A stretch of DNA of 64,000 bases from Ornithinibacillus salinisoli (GCF_042682545.1 NZ_JBHUHQ010000013.1), one strand, 5' to 3'. Shown: positions 33,957 to 43,234, numbered from the stretch's first letter. Notes: a model not told the origin generated them from the letters alone. Translations and numbers: made by a program.

Positions 33957-35708
33957 TTGAATGGTATTGTAATTGCAGTCATTGGTTTATTGATTTATGC
34001 ACTTGGTTATCGGTTTTATTCGAAATTTGTAGCAGAAAAAATATTTCGATTAGATCCAAATTATGTGACTCCTGCACACCGGTATAAAGATGATGTTGAC
34101 TATGTACCAACGAACAAATTTGTTTTATGGGGTCACCACTTTACTTCCGTAGCAGGGGCAGCGCCAATACTCGGTCCAGCAGTAGCTGTATATTGGGGTT
34201 GGTTACCAGCGTTGTTATGGGTTGTATTAGGTACTGTATTTGCTGCAGGGGTACATGACTTTGGTACATTAGTATTGTCTGTACGAAATAAAGGGCAATC
34301 GGTAGGTACATTAGCGCACCGATTGATCGGTCAACGAGCGAAGATCCTGTTTTTATTCATTATTCTTATTCTTGTATTAATGGTAAATGCAGTTTTCGCA
34401 TGGGTAATTTCGAATTTATTTATTGCATATCCAGCAAGCGTAATTCCAGTATTTATTCAGATTCCATTAGCCATTTGGATTGGATATGCGGTGTACAAAA
34501 GAAATTCAAAAATGCTTATCCCGTCATTACTTGCACTTGCTGCTATGTACATAACAGCTGTTGTTGCTAGTAAAGTCAATTTCCTACAAATCGATTTAGT
34601 AAGGTATATGGGTGGTGAAGATGGAGCTGGTCTCTTTGGACTAGGAGCTGTTTCTTCTGCATTCCTAATCTGGATCGTCATTTTAATGGTTTATGTTTAC
34701 ATTGCATCAACCCTACCGGTTTGGAAATTACTCCAACCGAGGGATTTTATTAATTCCCATCAATTAGTTGTTGGATTACTTATTCTATATTTAGGGTTAC
34801 TATTTACGAATCCTGATATTACTGCTCCGGCTATAAATGGAAGCGCTACCGATGTTTCGTGGTTCCCGCTGTTATTTATTACAATTGCATGTGGAGCTAT
34901 TTCTGGATTTCATGGTCTTGTTTCTTCAGGTACCACATCAAAACAGTTAGACAAGGAAACAGATGCCCGTTTCGTTGGTTATGCGGGTGCAGTTGGGGAA
35001 GGGGTACTGGCTTTAGTAGCAATCATTGCAGTAGTCACCTTATTTAACAGTGAAGAGGCATTTGTAGGTGTTTACAGTAGTTTTGTTGATGCAAATGCAT
35101 CTGGTTTAGGGAACTTTGTAGAAGGAGCTGCAGTTCTTGCACAAGGATTGGCGATTCCACCTGATGTTGCGACAACGATTGTATCGATTATTGTTGTTAG
35201 TTTTGCTGCAACAACCCTTGATACATCTGTTCGTTTAATGCGTTATATTATTTCTGAATTAGGTGTTGAATATAAAATGCCAGCACTTACCAAGACACAT
35301 GTTGCTACGTCTGTAGCAGTTGTTTCTAGTGCAGTGTTAGTATTATTACCTGAAGGATCAAGAGGTTTTGGATCTGGTGGGTATTTACTTTGGCCACTAT
35401 TTGGAACGTCTAATCAATTACTAGCGGGTATTAGTTTATTATTAATCTCGATATGGTTGAAACGCCAAGGTCGAAATTATGCAATTACATTAATACCGAT
35501 GATATTCCTAATGTTTATGACGTTATACGCCATGTTCCAACAAGTGGTATTCCAGTGGTCATGGTTTGGAAACAATTCCAACACATTGCTATTTGTTTTA
35601 GGTGCAATCATTTTCGTCTTTGCTGCATGGATAGTGTTAACGGCTTTCCAAGCATTGACTGGAAAATTCGATCCACCAATTGATAACGAGGATAAAGACG
35701 CAGTATAA
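33957..35708 (+). CDS. cstA: CstA-family carbon starvation / pyruvate-peptide transporter
   Basis: An inner-membrane transporter of 583 aa with about 14-16 helices. CstA motifs are HHFTSVAGAAPILGPAVAVYWGWLP (in parts), AAGVHDFGTLVLSVRNKG, GFHGLVSSGTTSKQL and WPLFGTSNQLLAGISLLL. E. coli CstA and BtsT import pyruvate, and CstA also affects peptide use. TTG 33957 is 8 bases after AGGGGAGG; the GTG at 33951 is only 2 bases from it. A hairpin with T-run follows, then a small Cys-Cys-terminal gene, an ArsA-type ATPase gene and an oxidoreductase gene on the same strand. Confidence 0.92.
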   Translation: MNGIVIAVIGLLIYALGYRFYSKFVAEKIFRLDPNYVTPAHRYKDDVDYVPTNKFVLWGHHFTSVAGAAPILGPAVAVYWGWLPALLWVVLGTVFAAGVHDFGTLVLSVRNKGQSVGTLAHRLIGQRAKILFLFIILILVLMVNAVFAWVISNLFIAYPASVIPVFIQIPLAIWIGYAVYKRNSKMLIPSLLALAAMYITAVVASKVNFLQIDLVRYMGGEDGAGLFGLGAVSSAFLIWIVILMVYVYIASTLPVWKLLQPRDFINSHQLVVGLLILYLGLLFTNPDITAPAINGSATDVSWFPLLFITIACGAISGFHGLVSSGTTSKQLDKETDARFVGYAGAVGEGVLALVAIIAVVTLFNSEEAFVGVYSSFVDANASGLGNFVEGAAVLAQGLAIPPDVATTIVSIIVVSFAATTLDTSVRLMRYIISELGVEYKMPALTKTHVATSVAVVSSAVLVLLPEGSRGFGSGGYLLWPLFGTSNQLLAGISLLLISIWLKRQGRNYAITLIPMIFLMFMTLYAMFQQVVFQWSWFGNNSNTLLFVLGAIIFVFAAWIVLTAFQALTGKFDPPIDNEDKDAV

Positions 35709-35716
35709 AATAGAGG

Positions 35717-35749
35717 GAAAGGGATCATAGATTGAAATGATCCCTTTTC
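35717..35749 (+). terminator. Terminator between cstA and the Cys-Cys protein gene
   Basis: AAAGGGATCAT and ATGATCCCTTT form a perfect stem followed by T-rich sequence. It lies 25 bases before the next start, so downstream genes depend on partial read-through or on an unseen promoter. Confidence 0.8.
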
Positions 35750-35773
35750 TATTATTGTAAAAGAGGTGTTGAG

Positions 35774-36031
35774 ATGCTTGATAAGATAAAAAAGCTGATT
35801 GAATATTACGAAGAGGTATTAAGCATGCCACATCGCCAGGAGATTGCTAGAGAGCTTCGTAATGAAGATGACTTGTTCTTATTACTGCTATACTCTGAGA
35901 TGATTGGCATCCCAAATCCGGTATATTATTATACACTTGAACTTTATCCGTATATGATTGAAAAATTTCATGATTGGCATCTCCGTATGGGAATGGAAAA
36001 GTCTCCACTTACTGGTATCAGATGCTGCTAG
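35774..36031 (+). CDS. Cory-CC-star-type small protein ending in Cys-Cys
   Basis: An 85-aa helical, acidic protein whose last residues are GIRCC followed directly by the stop. It resembles the 'cory-CC-star' family of small proteins defined by a terminal Cys-Cys. The unrelated-looking E. coli partner genes of CstA and BtsT (YbdD, YjiX) also encode small proteins ending in RCC, so the position after cstA is telling. AAGAGGTG precedes the ATG. The next gene begins 30 bases on. Inferred role: a CstA accessory factor whose thiol tail is functional. No membrane segment. Confidence 0.7.
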   Translation: MLDKIKKLIEYYEEVLSMPHRQEIARELRNEDDLFLLLLYSEMIGIPNPVYYYTLELYPYMIEKFHDWHLRMGMEKSPLTGIRCC

Positions 36032-36061
36032 GTTTTGAGATTATAACTAGAGGTGAAAACA

Positions 36062-37009
36062 ATGCGTGATGAACTAGCGAAAAAGAATATTTTTGTTGGT
36101 GGAAAAGGTGGAGTTGGAAAATCTACATCTGCCGCAGCTATTGCTTGGCGGGCAGCTAAATCAGGAGAAAACACATTACTTATCTCCACAGACCCAGCAC
36201 ATAACCTAGGTGATATTTTTGGACAAAGAATAGGCGGTATGACAAAGAAAGTTGCTGAGAACCTGTCTGCACTAGAAATTGATCCTGAGGTAGAAACGTC
36301 AAATTATATAAAAAGTGTAAAAGAAAATATTAAAGGTGTTGTTCATTCACATATGATGGAAGAGGTTCATCGACAATTAGATACTGCCAAGGCATCTCCT
36401 GGGGCAGATGAAGCGGCATTATTTGATAAGCTAATTTCTATTATTCTTGAAGAAAGTGGTAACTTTGACAAATTGATTTTCGATACGGCCCCGACTGGTC
36501 ACACGATTCGTCTTTTATCATTACCTGAATTAATGGGTGTATGGATAGAGGGCCTATTACAACGAAGAAGGAAAACAAATGAAAACTACACCCAATTACT
36601 GAATGATGGAGAACCAATAGAAGATCCAATTTATGATGTTTTAAGAAATAGGCAAGAACGTTTTTCAAAAGCGCGTGAAATTTTACTCAATCCGAGTACG
36701 ACAGGATTTATTTTTGTGTTAAACCCAGAAAGATTACCGATTCTAGAGACAAAAAAAGCGATCAATTTACTTGATAAATACCATCTTCATGTGAAATCAT
36801 TACTAATAAATAAAGTGTTACCTGAACAGTCTGATGGGGGTTTTTTTCTTAAACGAAAACAACACGAAAAAAAGTACATAACAATGATTGAAGAAACGTT
36901 TTCCAACCAACATTTGATTTATATCCCACTGTTTCCACATGATATAACTAGTGAGGAACAATTAGATCAATTCAGTAATCACTTCGTAGAGGAGATGAAA
37001 CAAACATGA
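36062..37009 (+). CDS. ArsA/Get3-family ATPase
   Basis: A 315-aa deviant-Walker-A P-loop ATPase of the ArsA/GET3 type. Motifs are GGKGGVGKST near the start (signature Lys included), LLISTDPAHNLGDIFG (switch I) and DTAPTGHTIRLLSLPELM (switch II). There is no second ATPase half, so it would act as a dimer like Get3. No arsB or arsR lies nearby, which argues against arsenite export. ATG 36062 is 7 bases after AGAGGTG. Its partner genes are the Cys-Cys protein upstream and an oxidoreductase that overlaps its stop (ATGA). Confidence 0.85.
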   Translation: MRDELAKKNIFVGGKGGVGKSTSAAAIAWRAAKSGENTLLISTDPAHNLGDIFGQRIGGMTKKVAENLSALEIDPEVETSNYIKSVKENIKGVVHSHMMEEVHRQLDTAKASPGADEAALFDKLISIILEESGNFDKLIFDTAPTGHTIRLLSLPELMGVWIEGLLQRRRKTNENYTQLLNDGEPIEDPIYDVLRNRQERFSKAREILLNPSTTGFIFVLNPERLPILETKKAINLLDKYHLHVKSLLINKVLPEQSDGGFFLKRKQHEKKYITMIEETFSNQHLIYIPLFPHDITSEEQLDQFSNHFVEEMKQT

Positions 37010-37989
37010 AAGCATTCGTGCATGAAAACGGAAATTTAAAGGTTAAGATAATGGATGAGCCAATTGCTAAGAAGGATGAAGTAGTTGTTTCAATTCGCTA
37101 TGCTGGTTTAAATCGACGTGATCTATATATTCCTAATCGACGTGGTGATAATCCAGATCCTTTGATTTTAGGATCTGATGGTGCGGGAGTAATTGATGCA
37201 GTAGGGGATGGTGTAGGTAATTTTCAAATTGGAGATGAGGTTATTATTAATCCATCCTTACGCTGGTATGAAAAAAGTGATGCTCCACCGGAAGGTTTCG
37301 ATATTTTAGGTATGCCCGACCATGGGACATTTGCTGAGAAAATTGTAATATCAGCAGAACAGGTGGAGAAAAAGCCAGCATACTTGTCTTGGGATGAGGC
37401 GTCCGCAATAGCATTACCCGCATTAACAGGTTATCGTGCGTTGTTTACAAAGGGACAAGTGAAAGCGGGGGATACTGTCTTTATTCCTGGCGCAGGAAGT
37501 GGAGTAGCAACGTATGTAATTATGTTTGCTAAAAATATTGGGGCAAAGGTAATTGTGACATCTAGGAGTGAAAAAAAACGAGAGCAGGCAATACATATTG
37601 GCGCAGATATGGCAATCGATACAAAAAGTGATTGGGTAGAGGAACTAAAAAATGAAACAATCGATCTTGTGATTGAAAGTGTTGGAGAAGCTACATTTAA
37701 TCGTTCCTTAGAAGTTTTGAAAAAAGGGGGGCGTATGGTTACCTTTGGTGCAACAACAGAGGATACCATTACATTTAATTTGCGAAGCTTCTTCTATGGA
37801 CAATATCAATTATTTGGATCGACGATGGGAAGTAAAGAGGAGTTACGTGAGATGCTAAAGCATATGGAAAAACATCAAACACATCCAGTTATTGACTGTA
37901 CGTATACATTAGATGAGGCACAAAAAGCATTTGACTATCTGGAAGCGAATAAACAGTTTGGCAAAGTGATACTGAAAATAGAAAGCTAG
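37006..37989 (+). CDS. Zinc-independent quinone-oxidoreductase-like MDR enzyme
   Basis: A 327-aa medium-chain dehydrogenase/reductase. The N-terminal GroES-like part has YAGLNRRDLYIPNRRG and LGSDGAGVIDAVGDGV; the NADPH fold has PGAGSGVATYVIMFAKN. The zinc-ligand cysteines of alcohol dehydrogenases are missing, as in quinone/enone reductases such as YogA. It starts within the ArsA stop (ATGA overlap), so the two are translationally coupled. Substrate unknown. Confidence 0.85.
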   Translation: MKAFVHENGNLKVKIMDEPIAKKDEVVVSIRYAGLNRRDLYIPNRRGDNPDPLILGSDGAGVIDAVGDGVGNFQIGDEVIINPSLRWYEKSDAPPEGFDILGMPDHGTFAEKIVISAEQVEKKPAYLSWDEASAIALPALTGYRALFTKGQVKAGDTVFIPGAGSGVATYVIMFAKNIGAKVIVTSRSEKKREQAIHIGADMAIDTKSDWVEELKNETIDLVIESVGEATFNRSLEVLKKGGRMVTFGATTEDTITFNLRSFFYGQYQLFGSTMGSKEELREMLKHMEKHQTHPVIDCTYTLDEAQKAFDYLEANKQFGKVILKIES

Positions 37990-38010
37990 GCTCCAAGTGA
38001 GTCTAGCTTT
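37982..38010. terminator. Bidirectional terminator
   Basis: AAAGCTAG and CTAGCTTT (with GCTC...GAGT pairing inside) close both the rightward oxidoreductase gene and the leftward germinant-receptor operon; the stem overlaps the last codon of the latter. Confidence 0.75.
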
Positions 38011-38167
38011 ATCTTAGAACAGAGAAAAATGGTGAAATAACAATTGCCACAGCAACTAGGAACATAGTGATGGACCCAATTTTACTATCTTCCTTCCATA
38101 ACGTAACTGAAAATCCAAGCGTGTAAACATTAACGAGTAGGATAACAAACCAAATTGCTATATTCAT
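38009..38167 (-). CDS. Germinant receptor D-type subunit (52 aa, two helices)
   Basis: Starts at ATG 38167, one base after the GerC-type stop codon, and reads MNIAIWFVILLVNVYTLGFS, then VTLWKEDSKIGSITMFLVAV and AIVISPFFSVLR. Two hydrophobic helices are joined by a short charged loop. Small two-helix D subunits are known beside several Bacillus receptors (gerKD, gerUD, gerVD types) and modulate germination; length, topology and last position in the operon agree. The stop overlaps the shared terminator. Confidence 0.75.
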   Translation of the reverse strand: MNIAIWFVILLVNVYTLGFSVTLWKEDSKIGSITMFLVAVAIVISPFFSVLR

Positions 38168-38168
38168 G

Positions 38169-39434
38169 TTAATCCTTCACATCCTCTACATTTAACATTT
38201 CACCCTGCCTACCGAATTTTCCAAGTCTAACATCCGTTGTTACTTTTATTTCAATGTCCGGATAGCTTTTCATCCAGTCAAACGATGTCCATTCGGGAAT
38301 AGTTGAAAACTCTTTTCGAGCAATTAACGACCAACCAAAAGGCTCTGTTTTAAATTCATCCTGAGTTTTTTTAATAAGGTCTTCAAATTCTTTCGTTATT
38401 GCTTCTTGAAATGACTTCTTTAAAGTCTCTCTCTTTTCATCGTCTTTGGCAACGTTTGTACCACTATGATTCGTTAGTACTTCAATTTGAATGGGAACAG
38501 TCAAATCTATACTAGGGTTGTCTTTTTTCAGATTCATATCAAATGTAATCTTCCCTTTAGGTGTAATTCTAGTGGCAATTTGATAATCTTCATGAAATGG
38601 ATCAGGTAAATTTGTTAAAATAGCCGCTGGATTTAAGGTGGGATTTAATAGAAACATTAGTCTCGTTTCTTCAAGAGTAAGAATATCGATCATTTTTCCT
38701 TCTTTAAATAAAGCAGATCCGGCATATTGTGCAGTATTCGTTTCTCCACTATATGGGAAATCTCCAGCTATAATTTCGTCTGGGTCTTTATGAAAGTTAG
38801 ATTCATTCGTCTGTTGTGCAGTCCCATAGGCAGCGGCAAATAAATCTGCATCTGCTTCCGTTATACGAAAAAAAGTTAATAAATCAGACTGTGGCACCAT
38901 ACCAGTCTGCTTTCCTCGATAGAATAACATTTCAAAATATTCATGTGGTCTTGTTTCAAGTAAAGGTTTATTAGAAAGCATAAATGAACTTGTTTTTTCC
39001 TTCGTTACTAATAGCTTAATATCTCTTCGGATTTCCATTTCCTTGGTAGCATCATAGGCCCACCTTACAAATTTGGGGTCTTTGGCAAAATCCTCAGAAA
39101 CAATGAGTATATCTAATAAATCATACGTAATTTCCTTAGCAATTACTGTATTTGCTAAATTTTTAGATGTGATAAAGTCATTGGAGGGAAAGGTGATAAT
39201 TTCTCTAGGAGGTTCTTCACCAGCTCCTCCGCCACCTTGGGCTAGCGAACCCACTTCAGGGTTGGAAATTAAATAGGTAACCTTTACTCGATTTTCATTT
39301 TCTTCATCTTTATCTAGACCAATTGCAACGACATATGCCATTTTTTCAACTTCTTTTAGATCCCAACAACCACTTAATACGAGGAGGAAAACGAGTAAAC
39401 AGAGCATTTTAAGTGGAATTTTTAGCTTTGTCAT
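38169..39434 (-). CDS. gerXC: Ger(x)C-family germinant receptor lipoprotein
   Basis: C subunit of a GerA-type receptor: a 421-aa lipoprotein on the outer face of the spore inner membrane. The lipobox is LVLSGCWD, and the next residues (DLKEVEKMAYVVAIGLDKDE) are the family hallmark. The rest forms three mixed domains as in GerBC. AAAGGAGAT precedes the ATG. The first 26 bases overlap the end of the B-subunit gene. It acts with the A, B and D products to sense nutrients; the ligand cannot be predicted. Confidence 0.95.
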   Translation of the reverse strand: MTKLKIPLKMLCLLVFLLVLSGCWDLKEVEKMAYVVAIGLDKDEENENRVKVTYLISNPEVGSLAQGGGGAGEEPPREIITFPSNDFITSKNLANTVIAKEITYDLLDILIVSEDFAKDPKFVRWAYDATKEMEIRRDIKLLVTKEKTSSFMLSNKPLLETRPHEYFEMLFYRGKQTGMVPQSDLLTFFRITEADADLFAAAYGTAQQTNESNFHKDPDEIIAGDFPYSGETNTAQYAGSALFKEGKMIDILTLEETRLMFLLNPTLNPAAILTNLPDPFHEDYQIATRITPKGKITFDMNLKKDNPSIDLTVPIQIEVLTNHSGTNVAKDDEKRETLKKSFQEAITKEFEDLIKKTQDEFKTEPFGWSLIARKEFSTIPEWTSFDWMKSYPDIEIKVTTDVRLGKFGRQGEMLNVEDVKD

Positions 39435-40518
39435 GTTTTAGATCTCCTTTAAGCTTTGCTACAATCCAAATCAGCCCTGGTAAAACGAAATATAAAGGTG
39501 TTGCCATATTAATAAGGGTCTGTCTTAATTCAAAGATAGATTGTGTAGGGCTTTCTGGTATTAATCCGATAAATACAACTAATGTTGCCAGAGCTGGAAT
39601 AGCGTATTCAAAGTGCTTTATTTTGAATAATCTTCCAAATAAAATGGCGCTAATATATATATATACGGAGAATCTTACAAAGGAAGCAACTAACCAAAAA
39701 GGGAAGAAAAAAGTTTCCATATTTGTTAAAAAGCCCAATTGGATGGTACGTATTTGTTCATGGAAAGGATAATTTAGCATCATAACTGATTGATAATCAA
39801 ACATAAAAAGATACATTAACATAGCAAGCGTTAACTCAATAACAATGATTAGTAAGGAAATCCATACTCCCCTCCTGAAATCTTTTTCACTTTTGATAAA
39901 CGGAAATAGAATAAAAATAAAAAGCAAATCACCAAAAATGGAGAGCTTGAGCGTACTCTCTTTTATAATCGCCCATTCTCCGGGTCCTAATATCGGGAAT
40001 AGAAAATCCATTTGCCCTTGATGGAAAGACAAAACCGCAGCAATAAGTATGGAAACTTTAATATATGGAATGACAGCCCATGATATGGATCCTATTTGTT
40101 CGAAGCCTCTTTTTCCTCCATAGGCACAGACTGCCATTAATAGCCCATAAATAGCTATTGTCGGTGTTCTCGTGAAATACATGGTACCAATTATATCTGT
40201 GTAAATGGCGGAATCAATAATAAGTGCACTATATGAGATTCCCCATAAAATAAATATAATGAAAAAGCCAAGGAATCTACCAAATAAATGGTCAATGACA
40301 TGGATTAAACTTTTATTTTGGTAGCTTGTTATGACTTTCATCAAAAGGGCTATAGGAATAATAAATAATACACCAATGATGATTGGTGCCATCCAACCTG
40401 CATTCATTAACTTTTCAAATAATATTGCAGGTGTATCATCTGCTAGCTTTGTTCCAGTCATTAACACCGTTAAAGCTATAAATTCTTTTATCCCGATTTT
40501 CCCTTTTGACTGTTCCAT
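39409..40518 (-). CDS. gerXB: GerAB-family germinant receptor permease subunit
   Basis: B subunit, a ten-helix APC-superfamily-like membrane protein (369 aa) that holds the ligand pocket in GerAB structures and models. Family features are GIKEFIALTVLMTGTKL at the start, the FPFIKSEKDFRRGVW loop, and AMLMYLFMFDYQSVMMLNYP. AAGGAG precedes the ATG by 8 bases. It lies 11 bases after the A-subunit stop and overlaps the C gene. Confidence 0.95.
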   Translation of the reverse strand: MEQSKGKIGIKEFIALTVLMTGTKLADDTPAILFEKLMNAGWMAPIIIGVLFIIPIALLMKVITSYQNKSLIHVIDHLFGRFLGFFIIFILWGISYSALIIDSAIYTDIIGTMYFTRTPTIAIYGLLMAVCAYGGKRGFEQIGSISWAVIPYIKVSILIAAVLSFHQGQMDFLFPILGPGEWAIIKESTLKLSIFGDLLFIFILFPFIKSEKDFRRGVWISLLIIVIELTLAMLMYLFMFDYQSVMMLNYPFHEQIRTIQLGFLTNMETFFFPFWLVASFVRFSVYIYISAILFGRLFKIKHFEYAIPALATLVVFIGLIPESPTQSIFELRQTLINMATPLYFVLPGLIWIVAKLKGDLKHDKAKNST

Positions 40519-40529
40519 TGACGAACTCC

Positions 40530-42050
40530 TTATTTCTTCTTAATATCCTTTGGTTTAACATATCCTGGTCGAAGTACTTCATGTTGTAATACTCTTCTAA
40601 ATATCGTATCTCCAGAAGAAGCATATCTGGGTGTAAGTGGTGCCAAATATGGGACACCGAACGATTTAATTGATATTAGATAAAACAAACCGAGAGTAAA
40701 TAATGCGGCCATGCCATAAATACCGAATAAAGTTGCAGCTAGTAAGAATAAGAATCGAGTTAACCGAATCGCAAAATTCATACTAATATCTCCTACTGCA
40801 AAGGAACTTAGACCACCTAATGCGACTACAATAACGACGATAGGGCTTACAATATTAGCTTGAACGGCAGCCTGACCTAAAATAAGTGCCCCAACAATTC
40901 CAATGGTAGGTCCAATTGGATTGGGAACCCGTAATCCTGCCTCTCGAATTAGTTCGAAGGCAAGCTCCATCAGGATTACTTCAATTGCAGCAGGAAATGG
41001 AACTCTTTCTCGTGTTGCCGCAATTGCTAGTAATAAATCTGGAGGTATCATTTCTGCATGATAGGTTACAACACCCACATAGATAGCAGATGTAAATAAT
41101 GTGATAAATAAGGCAACGACTCGCAATAGTCTCGTAAAATTACCATAAGGAAAACGCAAATAATGATCTTCAGAAGAATGATAAAACGACCAAAACGTTG
41201 CTGGTAGGACTAGAGAAGCTGGTGAATTATCCATAATTAGCACAATATAGCCATCTTCTATAAATGATGCAGCACGATCTGGTCTTTCTGTATTTAAAAC
41301 AGTTGGAAAAATGGATATTTTACGTTCTTCGATATATTGTTCCAATAAACTAAGGTTTTGAATGGCATCTAGATCTAGCGCATTTACTTTTTTTTTTATA
41401 TTTGTGACAAGCTTTTCATTTGCTAAATCCTTTTCATAAAGAATAAAAAGATCATTTTTTGAGCGCTCTGAGATGGTTAGTGATTCGACAACTAAATTTT
41501 CATTTTTTATTTTTTTACGTATTAACGATATGTTCGTGCTAGATAATTCAGTAAAGGCTTCTTTAGGTCCTTTTACAGTTGTTTCATTTTCAGATTTCTC
41601 GACGCTTCTACCTTCAAATTTTGTTACACCAAATAAATAAGCTTGTGATTCATCCTCTATAATTAATGCAGCACTTCCTTTGTTAATTTCAGGTAAAATA
41701 TCTTTTATTATTTTTTTCGTGTCAACGGATTGAATGGAAACAATGTCCTCAATCTTGTCGGAAGAATTATTTATTAATAATGGACGGAGAATATGTTGAT
41801 CGATTAATGATGAATCTGTTATGGTCCGAATATATAAGAGGGAAGCTTTTTTATTCATTCCACTGATATGTATATTTCGAATAATGAAATCATGATTGTC
41901 TGGGTAAGAATATATTTGTTTAAACGTCTTTAATGTTTGTTCCAAATCTCCATCCAGGTGTATTTCCTTACGTTTAATATCCTCCGGGAAAGATTTCTCT
42001 GGAACATTAGGTACATTGCTATATAATTTTTCAAATAACTTTTTTAACAT
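40530..42050 (-). CDS. gerXA: GerAA-family germinant receptor subunit
   Basis: A subunit (506 aa): hydrophilic N-terminal domain of about 300 residues, then five to six helices. Conserved family blocks are NPTIDELKT-like early residues (here the LFGVTKFEGRSVEKSENETTVKGP region split over the first domain), EGRSVEKS, VKGPKEAF, ILMELAFELIREAGLRVPNP and TIGIVGALILGQAAVQAN. GerAA-type subunits oligomerise into ligand-gated channels. GGAG lies 9 bases before the ATG. The gap of 107 bases to the upstream 2Duf gene has CATAATA (42109-42103, minus), a possible SigG -10, without a clear -35. Confidence 0.95.
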   Translation of the reverse strand: MLKKLFEKLYSNVPNVPEKSFPEDIKRKEIHLDGDLEQTLKTFKQIYSYPDNHDFIIRNIHISGMNKKASLLYIRTITDSSLIDQHILRPLLINNSSDKIEDIVSIQSVDTKKIIKDILPEINKGSAALIIEDESQAYLFGVTKFEGRSVEKSENETTVKGPKEAFTELSSTNISLIRKKIKNENLVVESLTISERSKNDLFILYEKDLANEKLVTNIKKKVNALDLDAIQNLSLLEQYIEERKISIFPTVLNTERPDRAASFIEDGYIVLIMDNSPASLVLPATFWSFYHSSEDHYLRFPYGNFTRLLRVVALFITLFTSAIYVGVVTYHAEMIPPDLLLAIAATRERVPFPAAIEVILMELAFELIREAGLRVPNPIGPTIGIVGALILGQAAVQANIVSPIVVIVVALGGLSSFAVGDISMNFAIRLTRFLFLLAATLFGIYGMAALFTLGLFYLISIKSFGVPYLAPLTPRYASSGDTIFRRVLQHEVLRPGYVKPKDIKKK

Positions 42051-42157
42051 GTACTACAACTCCAACATTTTATTCTTCTCTTACGTTTCCACGAAGTTTC
42101 CATATTATGTGTGATGTAAAGAAAAAGCAACACCCAACTATTATTTAAAAGAGGATG

Positions 42158-43015
42158 TCACTTTAAGTAGGTATCAACCATATGCAATGCTTCTTGGAGT
42201 TTTTTACTGTTTTTTTCATACATTTGCTTTACATTTATATTTTCTGTTGCTAATGCAAAAAGCTCTAAATCTGCCTGGCACTTTTTCATTGTTGCTAGAA
42301 GGAGTGGCTTTTGTGTTGGACTTGGTACAGCAATTTTATCATCATATAAATCGACTGTTAGCTGTCCATGTGTGTCAACTTGTCCGAGGAAAACATTTTC
42401 AATACTAACGTTTAATTTATCTAATTCAGTTTCTAACCAATTTGTATTTAAGGACAGGTTTGCTAGTGGTTCCAGTAATGCTTTTCCATCCATAATAACG
42501 GTTTGTGGTTCTCGTTCAGGTGCAAGTTTGATATTCAAATCTTTTGCAGTTAGTGGTTGATTTTCCTTTTTGGGGAGGACTGTTAATTTACCAGTTGGTT
42601 CGAGAAGCGCAAACTCGACGTCTGCAACTTTAAATAAATTTTTCTCCCTTAGATTTTCGAGTAAATCGTCCGTTGAATAATGTTCTTTCTTTAAATTATC
42701 TTCCATGATTTTTCCGTTTTGAATAACAACGGTGCTTTTTCCTTGAATAAAGTTACGAAAGGATTTGCTTTTTAATGAAATGAGCTCCGCAATATATGGG
42801 ATAATGAACCAAATAAACATAGCAAGTAAGGCATAATAAATTGGACTATCCAGTGTACTCACGTGGATGGCTACGATCCCACCTAAAACAACACCAGAAA
42901 TATATTCAAATATATTTAACTGAGATAATTGTTTTGTTCCTAACCATTTAGTCAGCAAAAATAGGATAATTAATAATGAAAATGCTCTGATTATGATCTG
43001 AATCCAGTCTGGCAT
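42158..43015 (-). CDS. DUF421-DUF1657 membrane protein (YetF/2Duf type)
   Basis: A 285-aa protein. Three N-terminal helices and a YetF-type (DUF421) domain cover about 1-215 (LNIFEYISGVVLGGIVAIH, FIQGKSTVVIQNGKIME, EFALLEPTGKLTVLPK). The C-terminal 60 residues (MKKCQADLELFALATEN, VKQMYEKNSKKLQEAL) align with the DUF1657 proteins of the same operon (LKSAQASFEQFALQTEN, AKQMYENAAQQTQTIL). This two-domain layout is that of '2Duf' in spoVA2mob operons, known to raise spore wet-heat resistance and affect the inner membrane. AAGGA precedes the ATG by 9 bases. Confidence 0.88.
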   Translation of the reverse strand: MPDWIQIIIRAFSLLIILFLLTKWLGTKQLSQLNIFEYISGVVLGGIVAIHVSTLDSPIYYALLAMFIWFIIPYIAELISLKSKSFRNFIQGKSTVVIQNGKIMEDNLKKEHYSTDDLLENLREKNLFKVADVEFALLEPTGKLTVLPKKENQPLTAKDLNIKLAPEREPQTVIMDGKALLEPLANLSLNTNWLETELDKLNVSIENVFLGQVDTHGQLTVDLYDDKIAVPSPTQKPLLLATMKKCQADLELFALATENINVKQMYEKNSKKLQEALHMVDTYLK

Positions 43016-43030
43016 AACCTATTATCCTTT

Positions 43031-43234
43031 CTATTGTTTATATTGTGGTTCTTCTTGGGATAAAAATATTACTTGTTGATCTAGATCTTGTTTGATTTCT
43101 TTAATAATCGCTTCCGCTTTTTTGAAAGCCTCTGCTGCTTCTTTTTCATTGGATTGTAATGCAAGTGTTTCTAAACTGGCTTCAACACTTTTCAAACTGG
43201 AATAACTAGCTTTCACTTGGGAACCTACTGTCAT
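43031..43234 (-). CDS. DUF1657 small protein (second copy)
   Basis: A 67-aa helical protein starting MTVGSQVKASYSSLKSVEA and ending SQEEPQYKQ, the DUF1657 pattern. The ATG at 43234 is 8 bases after GGAGG; an earlier in-frame codon at 43294 has no site and overlaps spoVAEb. It is more diverged from the first DUF1657 gene of the operon (45706) than a recent duplicate would be. Forespore-expressed in other spoVA2mob operons; function unknown. Confidence 0.85.
   Translation of the reverse strand: MTVGSQVKASYSSLKSVEASLETLALQSNEKEAAEAFKKAEAIIKEIKQDLDQQVIFLSQEEPQYKQ

Noticed and set aside
36062..37009. Arsenite efflux ATPase function for the ArsA-type gene
   Set aside because: No arsB, arsR or arsC nearby and only one ATPase half; context points to CstA and the Cys-Cys protein instead.
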